This document shows positions 22,835 to 32,180 of a DNA stretch of 64,000 nucleotides, piece by piece. Each line of letters begins with the position of its first letter. Within the stretch, counting starts at the first letter, position 1. The notes below the pieces were generated by a model that made no database searches, was not told the origin of the DNA, and worked only from the letters and a program-made list of their open reading frames with translations. Position numbers and translations under genes: made by a program. Origin of the DNA: Rutpela maculata (lineage: Eukaryota; Arthropoda; Insecta; Coleoptera; Cerambycidae); contig OW386289.2 of the NCBI GenBank assembly GCA_936432065.2, positions 40,565,538-40,629,537 of the forward strand. Direction: 5' to 3'.

Positions 22835-23804
22835 AAGCATGAACGTCCCGGTCAGGCAGTTCAGCCTCTTTCACGTACTTCGCCAGTCTATCCAAGTGTA
22901 CGATCTTCATCTTGGACTTTTTGTTTCGTTGAATCCGATAGACGACATCATTAATTCGGGTAATAACAGTATAAGGTCCTTCCCAAGGAGGTTGAAGTTT
23001 CGGTGACTTCCCTTTCTTTCGCTGTGGGTTATACAGCCAAACCAGATCTCCTGCCTTGAACCCTTCTGAACTACCTTTACGGTCGTATCGAGCCTTCATT
23101 CGGTCACTGGCTATGGCGATTTGGTCGCTAACCAGCTCGTGAAAATTTTTTAACCGTTCACTCATTTCATCCACATAGCTGTTCACAGGAAGCTGGTCTC
23201 CGCCTGGTGTTCCGAAGATCAAATCACGCGGCAGGCTGATCTCATGTCCAAATACTACACGGGCTGGTGTTTGTTTCGTAGACTCGTGGATAGCAGCTCT
23301 GTATGCCATGAGGAAGAACGGTATGTGGAGATCCCAATCACGTTGATTCTTATGAACCACTTTAGAGAGATGTTCTTTCATGGTCTTGTTATGTCGTTCC
23401 ACCATTCCATCTGATTGCGGGTGAAGGGCTGTTGTCCGTGTTTTGTGTATCCCCAATAACTTGCAGATTTGCTGAAACACCTCTGACTCAAAGTTCCTCC
23501 CTTGATCTGAGTGCAGCTCCAGGGGTATACCAAACCGACATATCAAATTATCTACCAAGACTTTGGCAACAGTGACTGCTTCTTGGTTTGGAATTGCATA
23601 GGCCTCTGGCCACTTACTAAAATAGTCCATGGCAACCAGTATGTACTTGTTACCTTCCTTGGTTACTGGGAATGGGCCGGCTATATCGATCGCAATCCTC
23701 TCGAAAGGAGCTCCGACGTTATATTGTTTCATTGCACCCCTACTTCTAGTCTGCGGTCCCTTACTCGCTGCACAAATTTTGCAATTGCGACACCAAGCTT
23801 CCAC
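22833..23804 (-). pseudogene. Ty3/gypsy integrase (core and C-terminal part)
   Basis: Integrase inserts the cDNA. The open frame starts inside the zinc-binding domain (CRNCKIC, about residue 5) and contains the DDE core. These are the first Asp in IAIDIAGPFP (~40), the second in LELHSDQGRNFES (~100) and Glu in DGMVERHNKTMKEHL (~135). It ends with a GPY/F-type WEGPYTVITRINDVVYRI segment (~275). It lies just before the polypurine tract. It is cut from the rest of pol by an in-frame TGA at 23823-23825, at a position where family members normally have Trp. Catalytic residues are present, but the polyprotein is broken upstream. Confidence 0.9.
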
Positions 23805-24172
23805 ATCCTGACGACTATTTACTCAATAAAATCGTCCTCGTACTTTATTCAGGGTCTTATTAACGCTAAAGTGTCCACCGGATGCTCCATTATGCACTTC
23901 CTGAAGTACTTTCGGTACTCGACACCTGGGAATCACTAGACGCATAACAACTTCCTTGCCATCCGGGCTTCCCCAAGCTCTCTTTAGCAGCCCGTTCATA
24001 ACTTTGAGTGAATCCCATTGGCCTCACAAAGCCTTCAATCCAACTGCCTTGTCCGAAACATCCTTCCACGCTGGTCGAATTTCTTTCTCCTTTGCTCTCA
24101 ATATAGCCCCAATCTCTGTGTCATTCAGTTGTTCTTGTCTCAGGGCTTCAGTTGTCCAATCATCCGGAACCT
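23805..24172 (-). pseudogene. RNase H-integrase junction and integrase N-terminus, disrupted
   Basis: Minus-strand coding continues here in a frame shifted from the upstream pol frame. The zinc-finger half with HNGASGGHFSVNKT is readable (about 23850-23890). Two TGA stops interrupt it, at 24024-24026 and 23823-23825. Each looks like a single G-to-A change in a Trp codon. The frameshift is near 24175-24180. These lesions separate RT-RNase H from integrase. Confidence 0.8.
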
Positions 24173-26413
24173 CTATTTTAATAGGTTGACGGCCACCGTA
24201 CCCTGAAATTTCTCAACGTGGCGGCAGTACTTGCAATCTTCCTTGCACGGTCTTCTAGATAAAGCGTCTGCGTTCTTATGAGATCTTCCAGGTCGATGTT
24301 CGATTTTGAAATCATACTGTTGCAGCCGTTCTATCCAACGAGCCAGTTGACCTTCAGGGGTTTTCAACTGCAACAGCCATTTTAATGCAGCATGGTCGGT
24401 GCGAATCTTAAAATGTCTTCCATAAAGATATTTATGAAAATGGTCCGCTGATTTAACGATGGCCAGTAACTCTTTCCGGGTTACACAATAATTTCTTTCC
24501 GGTTTGGACAGCACCTTGCTGAAATATTCGATCACTCTTTCCTGCCCATTCTGGATTTGGGACAGTACACAACCTACCGAAGAATTGCTGGCATCCGTGT
24601 CTAAAATAAAAAGTCCTTCCCGTTTTGGGTATGCTAGCACAGGACCAGTGCATAGAGCTGCCTTCAGTTTTCTCCATGCCGTTTCACATTCCGGTGTCCA
24701 TTGGTACTGTACTTTCTCTTCTGTCAGCCGGTGTAATGGCTTCGCAATTTCGGCAAACCCTTCCACAAAGCGCCTATAATAAGTGCAGAGGCCAAGGAAG
24801 CTCCGTACTTCATGAACGTTAGATGGTCTTGGCCAATCTCGTACAGCAGAAATTTTGTCGGGGTCTGTTTGTATTCCATCCGAAGACACCACGTGACCAA
24901 GAAATTTGACTTCTTTCTGGAATAGCAGGCACTTCTTCGGGTTCAACTTCAGATGGGCATTCCTGACTCGCCCAAATACTTCTTGAAGATTTTTCAAATG
25001 TTCTGTAAAGTCCTGTCCCATAACAAGCACGTCGTCAAGGTAAACCAGGCACGTCCTCCAGGTTAGCCCTCGCAGTACGAATTCCATCAATCTTTCAAAG
25101 GTAGCTGGCGCATTGCAAAGTCCAAAAGGCATCACGGTAAATTGATAAAGACCACTGCTTGCTGAAAACGCTGTCTTTTCCTTATCATCCGGATGAAGCC
25201 CCACTTGCCAGTATCCACTCCTAAGGTCTAACGTAGAAAACCATCGTGAGCCTGCCAACGTGCTTAACGTGTCGTCAATTCGTGGTAATGGGTAACTGTC
25301 TTTCTTCGTGACATCATTTAATTTTCGATAATCGACACAAAATCTTAATGTTCCGTCCTTCTTGGCAACCAAAACTACTGGCGATGACCAGGGACTTGTT
25401 GACTCCTCAATGACTCCATCTTGTAGCATCTTGTCTATCATTGCCGAGGCATCCTCTTGTTTCGCTAATGGAAGCCTCCTAGGTGGTTGTCGAATAGCGG
25501 GTGAGTCGCCAGTATTTATCCGATGCTGGACTATGTCTGTTTTTGTAAGGGCCTCTGTATTCTTGGCAAATACTGAACTTTCCTTTTCCAGGAACTTGAT
25601 TGCCTCCCTTCGTTCATCCTCAGATAAATGCTCCAACTGGGTACTCAGCAAGGTCAAAACTTCCTGGTCTATTTTCGTAGACGAACTTCCCTCTGTTTGT
25701 TCCTCGCACCTCGCTACCCATGTGACTGGTTTATAGGAGCCAATCGGTTTGCCTTCCTTAATTGTCACTGAGTGGGAATTTAAATTATCGACTCTTATTG
25801 GGATTTTGTCTTTAGTCCGGGTTAAAGTTCTCGCCACAATAACATTGGGTAGGGACTTAATCGATTCGTCATCTTCAACTAGGCCAACACGGTACCCTCC
25901 AGGATTTCCTTCTAAGGCAGCATCGATCATTTGTTCTGAATGAGCAGGAATCTTGATCGTCTCTGTTGTTAACAACTTTGCTTTATGGAATTGGTCATCT
26001 GCGGTTGCCAGAATAAATTCCTCATTTCCAATTTTTAAGACTCGCTCCCCTACATCAACAATAAATCCCTGCTCTCCCATGATGTCCAGACCCAAAATGA
26101 AATCATCCATAATGTCAGCCACAATGATCTTGTAATTGAACCTCAACCGTCCAACCTGCAGTTCCAAGTCGACTTCTCCATGGACCGCAGCCCCGTCCCC
26201 CGTGGCTGTCCGAATGATTACTCCATTTTGCCTCTTATCAATCTGCAAGCCTGATATAAACCCTGGCCGCACTATTGATGACGTAGCACCGGTGTCAATA
26301 GTAAACACGCACTTTCTTCCATTCACATATCCTTGCAACAACAGACTGCTTGGAATTCTTTGAAGCTGGGAAATCTTTATTTCTCTAGGGGCACCGCATT
26401 CCCTAGCCAACAC
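24173..26413 (-). CDS. pol: Ty3/gypsy pol: protease, reverse transcriptase, RNase H
   Basis: A 746-residue frame. The aspartic protease has FTIDTGATSS (residues 38-47) and FILGLDIMG (~107). RT spans ~310-500, with SPVVLVAKKDGTLRFCVDYR, VMPFGLCNAPATFERLM and catalytic YLDD. RNase H spans ~590-720, beginning LDTDAS, with ERNYCVTRKELLAIV and RTDHAALKWLL. The frame lies -1 relative to gag and stays open upstream of the first ATG across the gag stop, so expression by -1 ribosomal frameshifting is likely. It ends early at 24173 through a frameshift, losing its fusion to integrase. Catalytic motifs are intact. Confidence 0.93.
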   Translation of the reverse strand: MLARECGAPREIKISQLQRIPSSLLLQGYVNGRKCVFTIDTGATSSIVRPGFISGLQIDKRQNGVIIRTATGDGAAVHGEVDLELQVGRLRFNYKIIVADIMDDFILGLDIMGEQGFIVDVGERVLKIGNEEFILATADDQFHKAKLLTTETIKIPAHSEQMIDAALEGNPGGYRVGLVEDDESIKSLPNVIVARTLTRTKDKIPIRVDNLNSHSVTIKEGKPIGSYKPVTWVARCEEQTEGSSSTKIDQEVLTLLSTQLEHLSEDERREAIKFLEKESSVFAKNTEALTKTDIVQHRINTGDSPAIRQPPRRLPLAKQEDASAMIDKMLQDGVIEESTSPWSSPVVLVAKKDGTLRFCVDYRKLNDVTKKDSYPLPRIDDTLSTLAGSRWFSTLDLRSGYWQVGLHPDDKEKTAFSASSGLYQFTVMPFGLCNAPATFERLMEFVLRGLTWRTCLVYLDDVLVMGQDFTEHLKNLQEVFGRVRNAHLKLNPKKCLLFQKEVKFLGHVVSSDGIQTDPDKISAVRDWPRPSNVHEVRSFLGLCTYYRRFVEGFAEIAKPLHRLTEEKVQYQWTPECETAWRKLKAALCTGPVLAYPKREGLFILDTDASNSSVGCVLSQIQNGQERVIEYFSKVLSKPERNYCVTRKELLAIVKSADHFHKYLYGRHFKIRTDHAALKWLLQLKTPEGQLARWIERLQQYDFKIEHRPGRSHKNADALSRRPCKEDCKYCRHVEKFQGTVAVNLLK

Positions 26414-26436
26414 AGCCCCCTTGGTGCTGGTTATCT

Positions 26437-27630
26437 TTAGTTTTCCTGCTTTTCTTCAACATTTACAGCATTTACTCGGTTCTCCGAGTTCTGCTGTCGA
26501 CAGTCTCGTTTCATATGTCCCACCTTGCCGCAGTTGAAACATTTAATACCTCCGCTCGGCTTTCCTTTATTTTGTTGTTTCTCCTGCTTTCCGAGGCCAT
26601 CCAATTTATCGCATAATTTGGTGAATATTTTCTGCATCTCAGTCAGCAAGGGGTTCTGGTTCATTTCTGGTTGCGATTCTTCGAGAGTCACAGCTCGCAC
26701 TCTCGACCTTGGAGTATCCCTGTATGCGGCTTCTACTTCCAGTGCACGCACCAAAGCTTCGCCACTACTTTGGTGTCTCGTCAGCCTCAGAACTCGCCTG
26801 ACCTCTTCGTCCCTTATACCATCTAAAAAGGCCCCGACGGCTAATTGTTCCTGGAATTCTTTAGGTGCATTTGGATACGCCAGGTGTGCCAGTCTCTCTA
26901 TCGCAGCTTCAAATTCTTGTAAACTTTCCCCAGCTTTTTGCATCCGGGATTTCAGCTGAGCCTGGTATAATTGGGCAAGGTGTTGATCGCCATACCTCAA
27001 GTCTAATGCAGCTTCCAAGACTTTAAAGTCCCTTTGTTTCTCCACCGGGATAGTCTGAAGTAATTCTGAGGCCTGGCCCCTTAACGCCAGAACTAATGCC
27101 ATAGCCTTTTCCTCGTTATCCCAGTTATTTGCCGATGCTGCTGCCTCAAATTGTCTCTTGTAGGTTGTCCATGAGCTTTGGCCGTCAAAGGAGGGAGGCT
27201 TTAATCGAGGACCCGATGATGTTACTAACTGGCCTCCTTTTTCTCTCAACTGACGTTTAAGGCGCTCTACCTCTCCTTCGACCTCACTCATTTTTCCTTT
27301 AATTTGACTAACTTCTGTCTCGACCACACCTACTTTGTCTTCGACCTTGTTTATCTCCTCTTTAACTTCTTCTTTAACAGAAATGATTGCGTCCTGTTGT
27401 ATTTTTATTTGTTCATTTAGAATTTTCCTTAATTCTTCCTGGCGTCTTTCTTGCTCCTGTTGGCGTTTTATTTCCAAATCCTCCATCGTTCTTCTCAGTT
27501 CAGCTTTTTCTTCTTGATCTTGTTTCCTGTTCTTCTTTTTCTTCTTGACGTCTTCTTTCTTCATCCTCTTTTTCTTTCTGACGTCTTGTTTCTTCATCCT
27601 CTTTTTCTTTCTGACGTCTTGTTTCTTCAT
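26437..27630 (-). CDS. gag: Ty3/gypsy gag, main frame (capsid and CCHC nucleocapsid)
   Basis: Gag forms the virus-like particle and binds RNA. The frame starts in a Lys/Arg/Glu-rich repeat, then has a long coiled-coil (residues ~60-140). A retrotransposon capsid region follows, containing PPSFDGQSSWTTYKRQFEAA and ALVLALRGQASELLQTI. A CCHC knuckle CFNCGKVGHMKRDC comes near the end. The true N-terminus is in the other frame (27500-27874), so the first ATG here is not the natural start. Pol follows in the -1 frame. Confidence 0.85.
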   Translation of the reverse strand: MKKQDVRKKKRMKKQDVRKKKRMKKEDVKKKKKNRKQDQEEKAELRRTMEDLEIKRQQEQERRQEELRKILNEQIKIQQDAIISVKEEVKEEINKVEDKVGVVETEVSQIKGKMSEVEGEVERLKRQLREKGGQLVTSSGPRLKPPSFDGQSSWTTYKRQFEAAASANNWDNEEKAMALVLALRGQASELLQTIPVEKQRDFKVLEAALDLRYGDQHLAQLYQAQLKSRMQKAGESLQEFEAAIERLAHLAYPNAPKEFQEQLAVGAFLDGIRDEEVRRVLRLTRHQSSGEALVRALEVEAAYRDTPRSRVRAVTLEESQPEMNQNPLLTEMQKIFTKLCDKLDGLGKQEKQQNKGKPSGGIKCFNCGKVGHMKRDCRQQNSENRVNAVNVEEKQEN

Positions 27631-27874
27631 CCTCTTTTTCTTTCTGACGTCTTATTTCCTGATCTTCCATAATTTTCTTTAATTCGTCCCTTTCTTCTTG
27701 ACGCCGTTTTTCCTCCTCTTGACGTCTTCTTTCTTGCTGTTCTTTTTCATCCTGACGTTTTTTCTCCTGTTCTTCTTTGTCTTCCTGCCGTTGCTGCGCC
27801 ATCATTTTTTGGAATTGTTCGAATAAGTCCTGTATTTGTTTATCGGATGCCATACTTCTTGTTGTTACGGGCAT
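27500..27874 (-). pseudogene. Ty3/gypsy gag N-terminus, frame-shifted from the rest
   Basis: It starts MPVTTRSMASDKQIQDLF and continues into Glu/Arg/Lys-rich repeats, with a tandem DEETRRQKEKE unit of 30 bp (about 27560-27660). It meets a stop at 27500. The downstream gag frame overlaps it in a different phase. The natural gag must switch phase near 27515, so this copy carries a 1-2-nt indel at the end of the repeat. The indel is in a purine-only tract, so slippage or an assembly error is possible. Confidence 0.8.
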
Positions 27875-28300
27875 ACGATGAAATTAAAATAAAATAAATT
27901 TAACTGTCACGTCAATATCGGTAATGGAACTTTCTAGACAAATCTCGAAATAGCACGAAAAAGTCTTATCCAGAGTCTTTTGTCACTATCCAGTTCAGTG
28001 AATTTAATAATCTCCACTAATGTCCAAATAGAAAAGTTTTAGTAATTTTCGCGCACTAACACAAATGAGTCTTTTCAGTGTCTCTATCACTACTCAGTTT
28101 AAAGGATTTAATTATTACACTAATGTCCTAATTAAAATGTTCTACAATGTCTCAAAAATGCACTTAACACTATTTTCCTGTTCGAAAATAACCCTCGAAC
28201 AATGTCCAGTAAATTAGTCCTGTGTTAGCACTAACTCTCGAGAATACTTCTCGAACACTCCAACACAAGTTCAGAGCTCCTCTTGTCATAAAATTCCGCT

Positions 28301-28311
28301 TTCTGACACCA
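28301..28311 (-). promoter_or_regulatory. Primer-binding site (minus-strand DNA priming)
   Basis: In element orientation TGGTGTCAGAA starts 3 nt after the 5' LTR. TGG is the usual start of a tRNA-complementary site. The tRNA is not assigned. Confidence 0.75.
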
Positions 28312-28314
28312 ATT

Positions 28315-28694
28315 TGTAACGTGTTTCCACCCTTAGGAAACTACCTCTTGCAAAATCCGTGGGTTCCAAAAATTATAACAAGAGATGTCCACTAACACAC
28401 TTTATTAAATATTTACTGGATGCTTCACAATACTATTATTTACACTTTACTGACTAAAAATCACAATGTTTATCACTTTGTTTATCTTTGAAGTCTTAAC
28501 CTCACTTTCTATACTTTCTCAACTACTCGCTGAGAATGCGGTCGGTCTTTTATACCTAAAAATGACAGATCTCGATTGTTCTGTGATGACGCCACCATTC
28601 TCTAGATAATTCCAGATGTCACTTTGGAATCTTCTGGTAGGTTCTTTTTCGAGTAGGTGCAAATACATCATTCTAGGGGTTGTAACACATTACA
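28315..28694 (-). repeat. 5' LTR of the Ty3/gypsy element
   Basis: 380 bp, the same ends as the other LTR and about 98.7% identical outside the 9-bp indel. Confidence 0.95.
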
Positions 28695-29089
28695 AGTATA
28701 TATTATTTAATCTATTTTAAGTCCATTTTTGCCCTTTTCTCCAAATGAAATGATCCATAATGACCAAACAGGTATATTTTAAAGGTTAAAATTAATAAAT
28801 AATGGTCACACTTTCTTTTTATTCGTGAAGGGGACCAGTATAACGCTGCCTTTGAATTTCCACAAAAACCAAACACTCGACCAGCATTTCATCAACTATA
28901 TTTGACATCATTTGGAGATGATTAAAATTAAAATGCAACTTAAAATGTTCCTATATTTATATTAAAATCTATATCTATAAAAGAATACCCTGACTGACTG
29001 ATCTATCAACGCACAGCTCAAACTGATGAGTTTAGAAACTTCAAATTTTGCATAAAGGTTCCTCGAATGACGTAGGCAACCACTAAGAA

Positions 29090-29970
29090 GGAATTTTTCG
29101 AAATTTGAAGAGGGTGAAAAAGGGGTTGAAATTTTAGGCTTTTTCGGAAAGGTTAGATCTAGATGTGTGAAATTTGGCAGAAATATTTTTTATTGAAATC
29201 TATTAGATACGTGTAAGACAAGATTTCACTTTTTGAAAGGGTGAAAACGAGGAGGGGGGGTAGATAGTTTAAGGCACATCCGTATTTTTGAAATTGCGTA
29301 AGTCAGAAACGAGATTATTCGAGCGATGGATTCTTCTGAGGAAATAAGAAGACATATTCGACGGTTTTCAAAAAGAGACCGCCGAAATAGTGAACGGGGA
29401 GGAGGAGGTTTTTTCGAAACGGTTAGACCTAGAAGCGTGGAATTTGACAGAAATACTCTTTATTGGAATCTATTAGACACGAGTAAGACGAAATTTCAAT
29501 TTTCACTTTTTGAAAGAGTGAAAAGGGAGGTGGTAGATGGTCTAAAGGGTACCCGCATCTCTGAAATCGCGTAAGTCAGAAACGTGATATTCCAGCGATG
29601 GACTCCTCTGGGGAAATAAGGAGGCACGTATTCGACGGTTTTCAAAAAGAGACCTCCGAAAGGGTGAACAGGGAAGGGGAGATTTTTAAGCTTTTGGGAA
29701 ACGGTTAGACCTAGTCGCGAGTAATTTGGCAGAAATACTCTTTATTGGAATCTATTAGACACGAGTGAGACGAAATTTCGATTTTCACTTTTTGAAGGGG
29801 TGAAAACGGGGTTGGTAGATGGTCTAAAGGCCACCCATCGGAAACCGCGTGAGTCCGAAACGTGATATTCCAGCGAAAGGCTCTTCTGAGGAAATAAGGA
29901 GACACGTACACGACGGTTTTCACCCGAACGGGTCAACAGGGAGAGGGATGTTTTTCCCTTTAACTGGCTC
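29090..29970 (+). repeat. ~275-bp tandem repeat, three units, inside the Helitron
   Basis: Units are marked by CGGTTAGACCTAG-type sequences at about 29148, 29419 and 29701. Each is followed by GGCAGAAATACTCTTTATTG, GAATCTATTAGACACGAG and TCACTTTTTGAARGGGTGAA. Units diverge by roughly 10-20% by eye. Short open frames on both strands are not conserved between units. Confidence 0.85.
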
Positions 29971-30009
29971 TAACATAAAAATAGAATAGTGAATTGTTAT
30001 CAAATTGCG

Positions 30010-30365
30010 ATGAGCAGTAGGTTTCCTCGAGTGCAGTGGATGCGCAGTGGGTTTCCTTGAATGAAATGTATGTGCAGTGGATTTCCCCGAGTACTCTGGA
30101 TGCGCAGTTGGTTTCCCCGAGTACCATGGATGCGCCGTGGGTTTCCTCAAGTACCATGGATGCGCAGTAGGTTTCCCCGAGTGCTATGGCTACGCAGAGG
30201 GTTTCCTTGAGTACAATGGACGCACAGTAGGTTTCCCTGAGTACCATGAATGCACAGTGACTTTCCTCGAGTACAATGAATACGCAGTGGGTTTCCCCGA
30301 GTACTATGGATGCGCACAAGTTTTCCATGAGTGCAATGAATGTGCAGTGAGTTCTCTCGAGTGTA
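30010..30365 (+). repeat. 30-bp minisatellite (~12 units), inside the Helitron
   Basis: The unit is close to GGTTTCCCCGAGTACCATGG plus ATGCGCAGTG. The period of 30 is a multiple of three, so frames stay open on both strands (for example a decapeptide repeat like VGFPEYHGCA on plus and CASMVLEETH on minus). There is no independent sign that any of these frames is coding. Confidence 0.9.
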
Positions 30366-30467
30366 CTTACTGAGCACTGTAGGAGTACTGAGTGTGTATG
30401 TAGTACTTCTTTATAATCATAAGTTAGTATGTCAATGTTCTTAATTCCACGCACAAGAAGTCTTCCA

Positions 30468-30494
30468 CGCGACGAAGTCGCGGGTATCAGCTAA
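30468..30494 (+). terminator. Helitron 3' terminal hairpin and CTAA
   Basis: A 6-bp perfect stem CGCGAC/GTCGCG with GAA loop, then GGTATCAG and CTAA. It is the presumed replication-termination signal of the rolling-circle transposon, not a gene terminator. Confidence 0.88.
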
Positions 30495-30631
30495 TATGCA
30501 TGTATAATAACGTATTCAACATCATGTAATCCCTACCTAAATTCTGTCTCTGTTCGACGAACTGTGAACTAATAACCAAGTTAACTATTTGGAGTAGACC
30601 CTTTGTCACTAATCATACAATTTTGCAATTG

Positions 30632-30850
30632 TTAAATTTTCGAAGCATCGATATGTCTATTATATGTCACATTTCTAATTAACCCTAAATTATTGATATC
30701 TATTAAATGCATGTTAGCTAACACTAGACTTTTCTGTTTTCCATTTTTGAGTTGGGTCATATAGTTCTTAAATCTTGTTATAATTGTACGTTTTGATTGT
30801 CCAGCATACTTCAAACTACGATACTTCTTAAATCCCAGACCTCTCATTTG
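30632..30850 (-). pseudogene. GIY-YIG-like fragment of a Penelope-type element
   Basis: The minus-strand frame contains KYAGQSKRTIITRFKNYM, then KNGKQKSLVLANMHLI. This resembles the YIGQTxR...RFKEH...K...A.H core of GIY-YIG endonucleases of Penelope-like retroelements. Only about 65 residues are present, and no RT is found next to it. The Tyr-to-Tyr spacing of the full GIY-YIG motif is not complete. Assignment is from wording alone. Confidence 0.45.
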
Positions 30851-31215
30851 ATTCAATTTTATTCTCTCGGTTGTCTTTTGTTACCGAAAGGACAATGTTA
30901 ACAACAGCTGATTTTTGGCCCCCATCGCGGAACGCATGAGACCTAGAGAAAATGGTTGGAAAAGGCTCAAAATTAATAAAAATACGTTTTCGTGGTATCA
31001 AAAGGCTAGGGAAAATTCTATTTCATCCCTAAAAACATAAAGGCAATCTCTAAAATTGCTTCGAATGATGTGAAAATTATATTTATTTATATTTATTTTA
31101 CGATAACTATTAGGTATCGATTCAAAAGAGATTAAAAAAAGGGAAAAACTACCCCCATTCACACCCAATTTAGAAGGTGGTACGCCGTACACAGCACCTA
31201 ATATAAAAAAAAAAT

Positions 31216-32180
31216 AGGTGATTAAAAAAAGCGATTAAAAAACTCGGAATGTAAAAAGGTTTGCCTTCTCGTGGTGCATTCTGGAAAACACAATAAATGG
31301 CCAAATGATCTTTCTTTGGAAGTATCCATTTGCATATTTACTGTACCCTTTTCCCCAACAAATGAAGTTCTATAGCTTACCCAGAAGTACCTTTACATGG
31401 AATAATATAACAGAGAATAAACTAATATCATTTTCAACTCATTGCAGTGATTAGCCATCTTTAATATCTATCTATTAAATGCAGACATAAGAACCAATAG
31501 AAACCTTTCACTTTATTTCAATTTGCTCTGTAAATATTCTGTACTAGATGCGGTTCTAACATCTTTAAATAACGGCAGATTTTCTTTATAGGGATACTAT
31601 TAAGTAGTCAGTATAAGTGTTGATATAATATTTGATTAGGATTCTATGTATTTCATAAAATGAAAATCTTTTTTTTCTTCTAATATTACATTATCTAAGG
31701 TTCCTGTCATCCCTAAACTGGCGCAGATTTTGATTCATTTTAGTCACCTTGTTTCCTATTTTTTTAGTATTTGAAGCGGTGAATACGATTCTACCACCTA
31801 AATAGGGTAGTTTGTTTGTTTTCGAGGTTGCTAAATAACTCGCTATTTCTTCTTTATTAAAAAACGTGTTGACTAAAATAATATAAATCTATTGTAATAT
31901 TACGTGCTGTAAATATTTTTCATATTCACATAGAGGTAGTTTTTCGTAATAAGGATACTCACGTCAAGACAAACTGGATGAATGTCCCTTTTACTAGTAG
32001 AAAATAATTTGGTGCATTACTAAGTGCCGTGGCATTTTTTTTTAGTATTCGAGACTGTGAATAGAATTGCACCCCCGGATAGGGGAGTTTGGTAATTTTC
32101 AGCGTCGCTAACTAAAGTATTTTTTTGTAATAATATTTGCTACGAATATTATTTCATACCCTTTGCTAAAGATCAAAAAA
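31216..32180. other. Interior of the TIR element, no gene
   Basis: AT-rich filler between the left arm and the LINE insertion. It holds the ~75-bp direct duplication noted for the element, and no coding signal. Confidence 0.5.

Larger units (their letters stand above)
22433..28694 (-). mobile_element. Ty3/gypsy LTR retrotransposon, full length, inactivated
   Basis: A 6.26-kb element on the minus strand in the order 5' LTR (28315-28694), primer site, gag, protease-RT-RNase H, integrase, polypurine tract, 3' LTR (22433-22821). Protease-RT-RNase H-integrase order identifies Ty3/gypsy. The integrase ends in a GPY/F-type module without a chromodomain, and there is no envelope frame. AGTA flanks both outer ends (22429-22432 and 28695-28698), a 4-bp target duplication. 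The LTRs differ by about five substitutions and one 9-bp indel. The copy is thus young, yet gag carries a frameshift and pol a frameshift plus two nonsense codons. Confidence 0.95.
28968..30494 (+). mobile_element. Non-autonomous Helitron
   Basis: The 5' end begins TCTATATCTATAAAAGAATA. The 3' end has hairpin CGCGAC-GAA-GTCGCG (30468-30482), 8 nt, then CTAA (30491-30494), matching the Helitron rule of a hairpin shortly before CTRR. The bases outside are A (28967) and T (30495), so insertion was between A and T without duplication, as expected for rolling-circle elements. No Rep/helicase frame exists. The 1.5-kb interior consists of two different tandem repeats. Confidence 0.88.

Noticed and set aside
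23511..27672. Many plus-strand frames of 60-144 codons
   Set aside because: They are antisense shadows of the gypsy gag-pol on the minus strand.
29920..30454. 164-codon minus frame and 98-codon plus frame
   Set aside because: Both arise from the 30-bp tandem repeat inside a Helitron.
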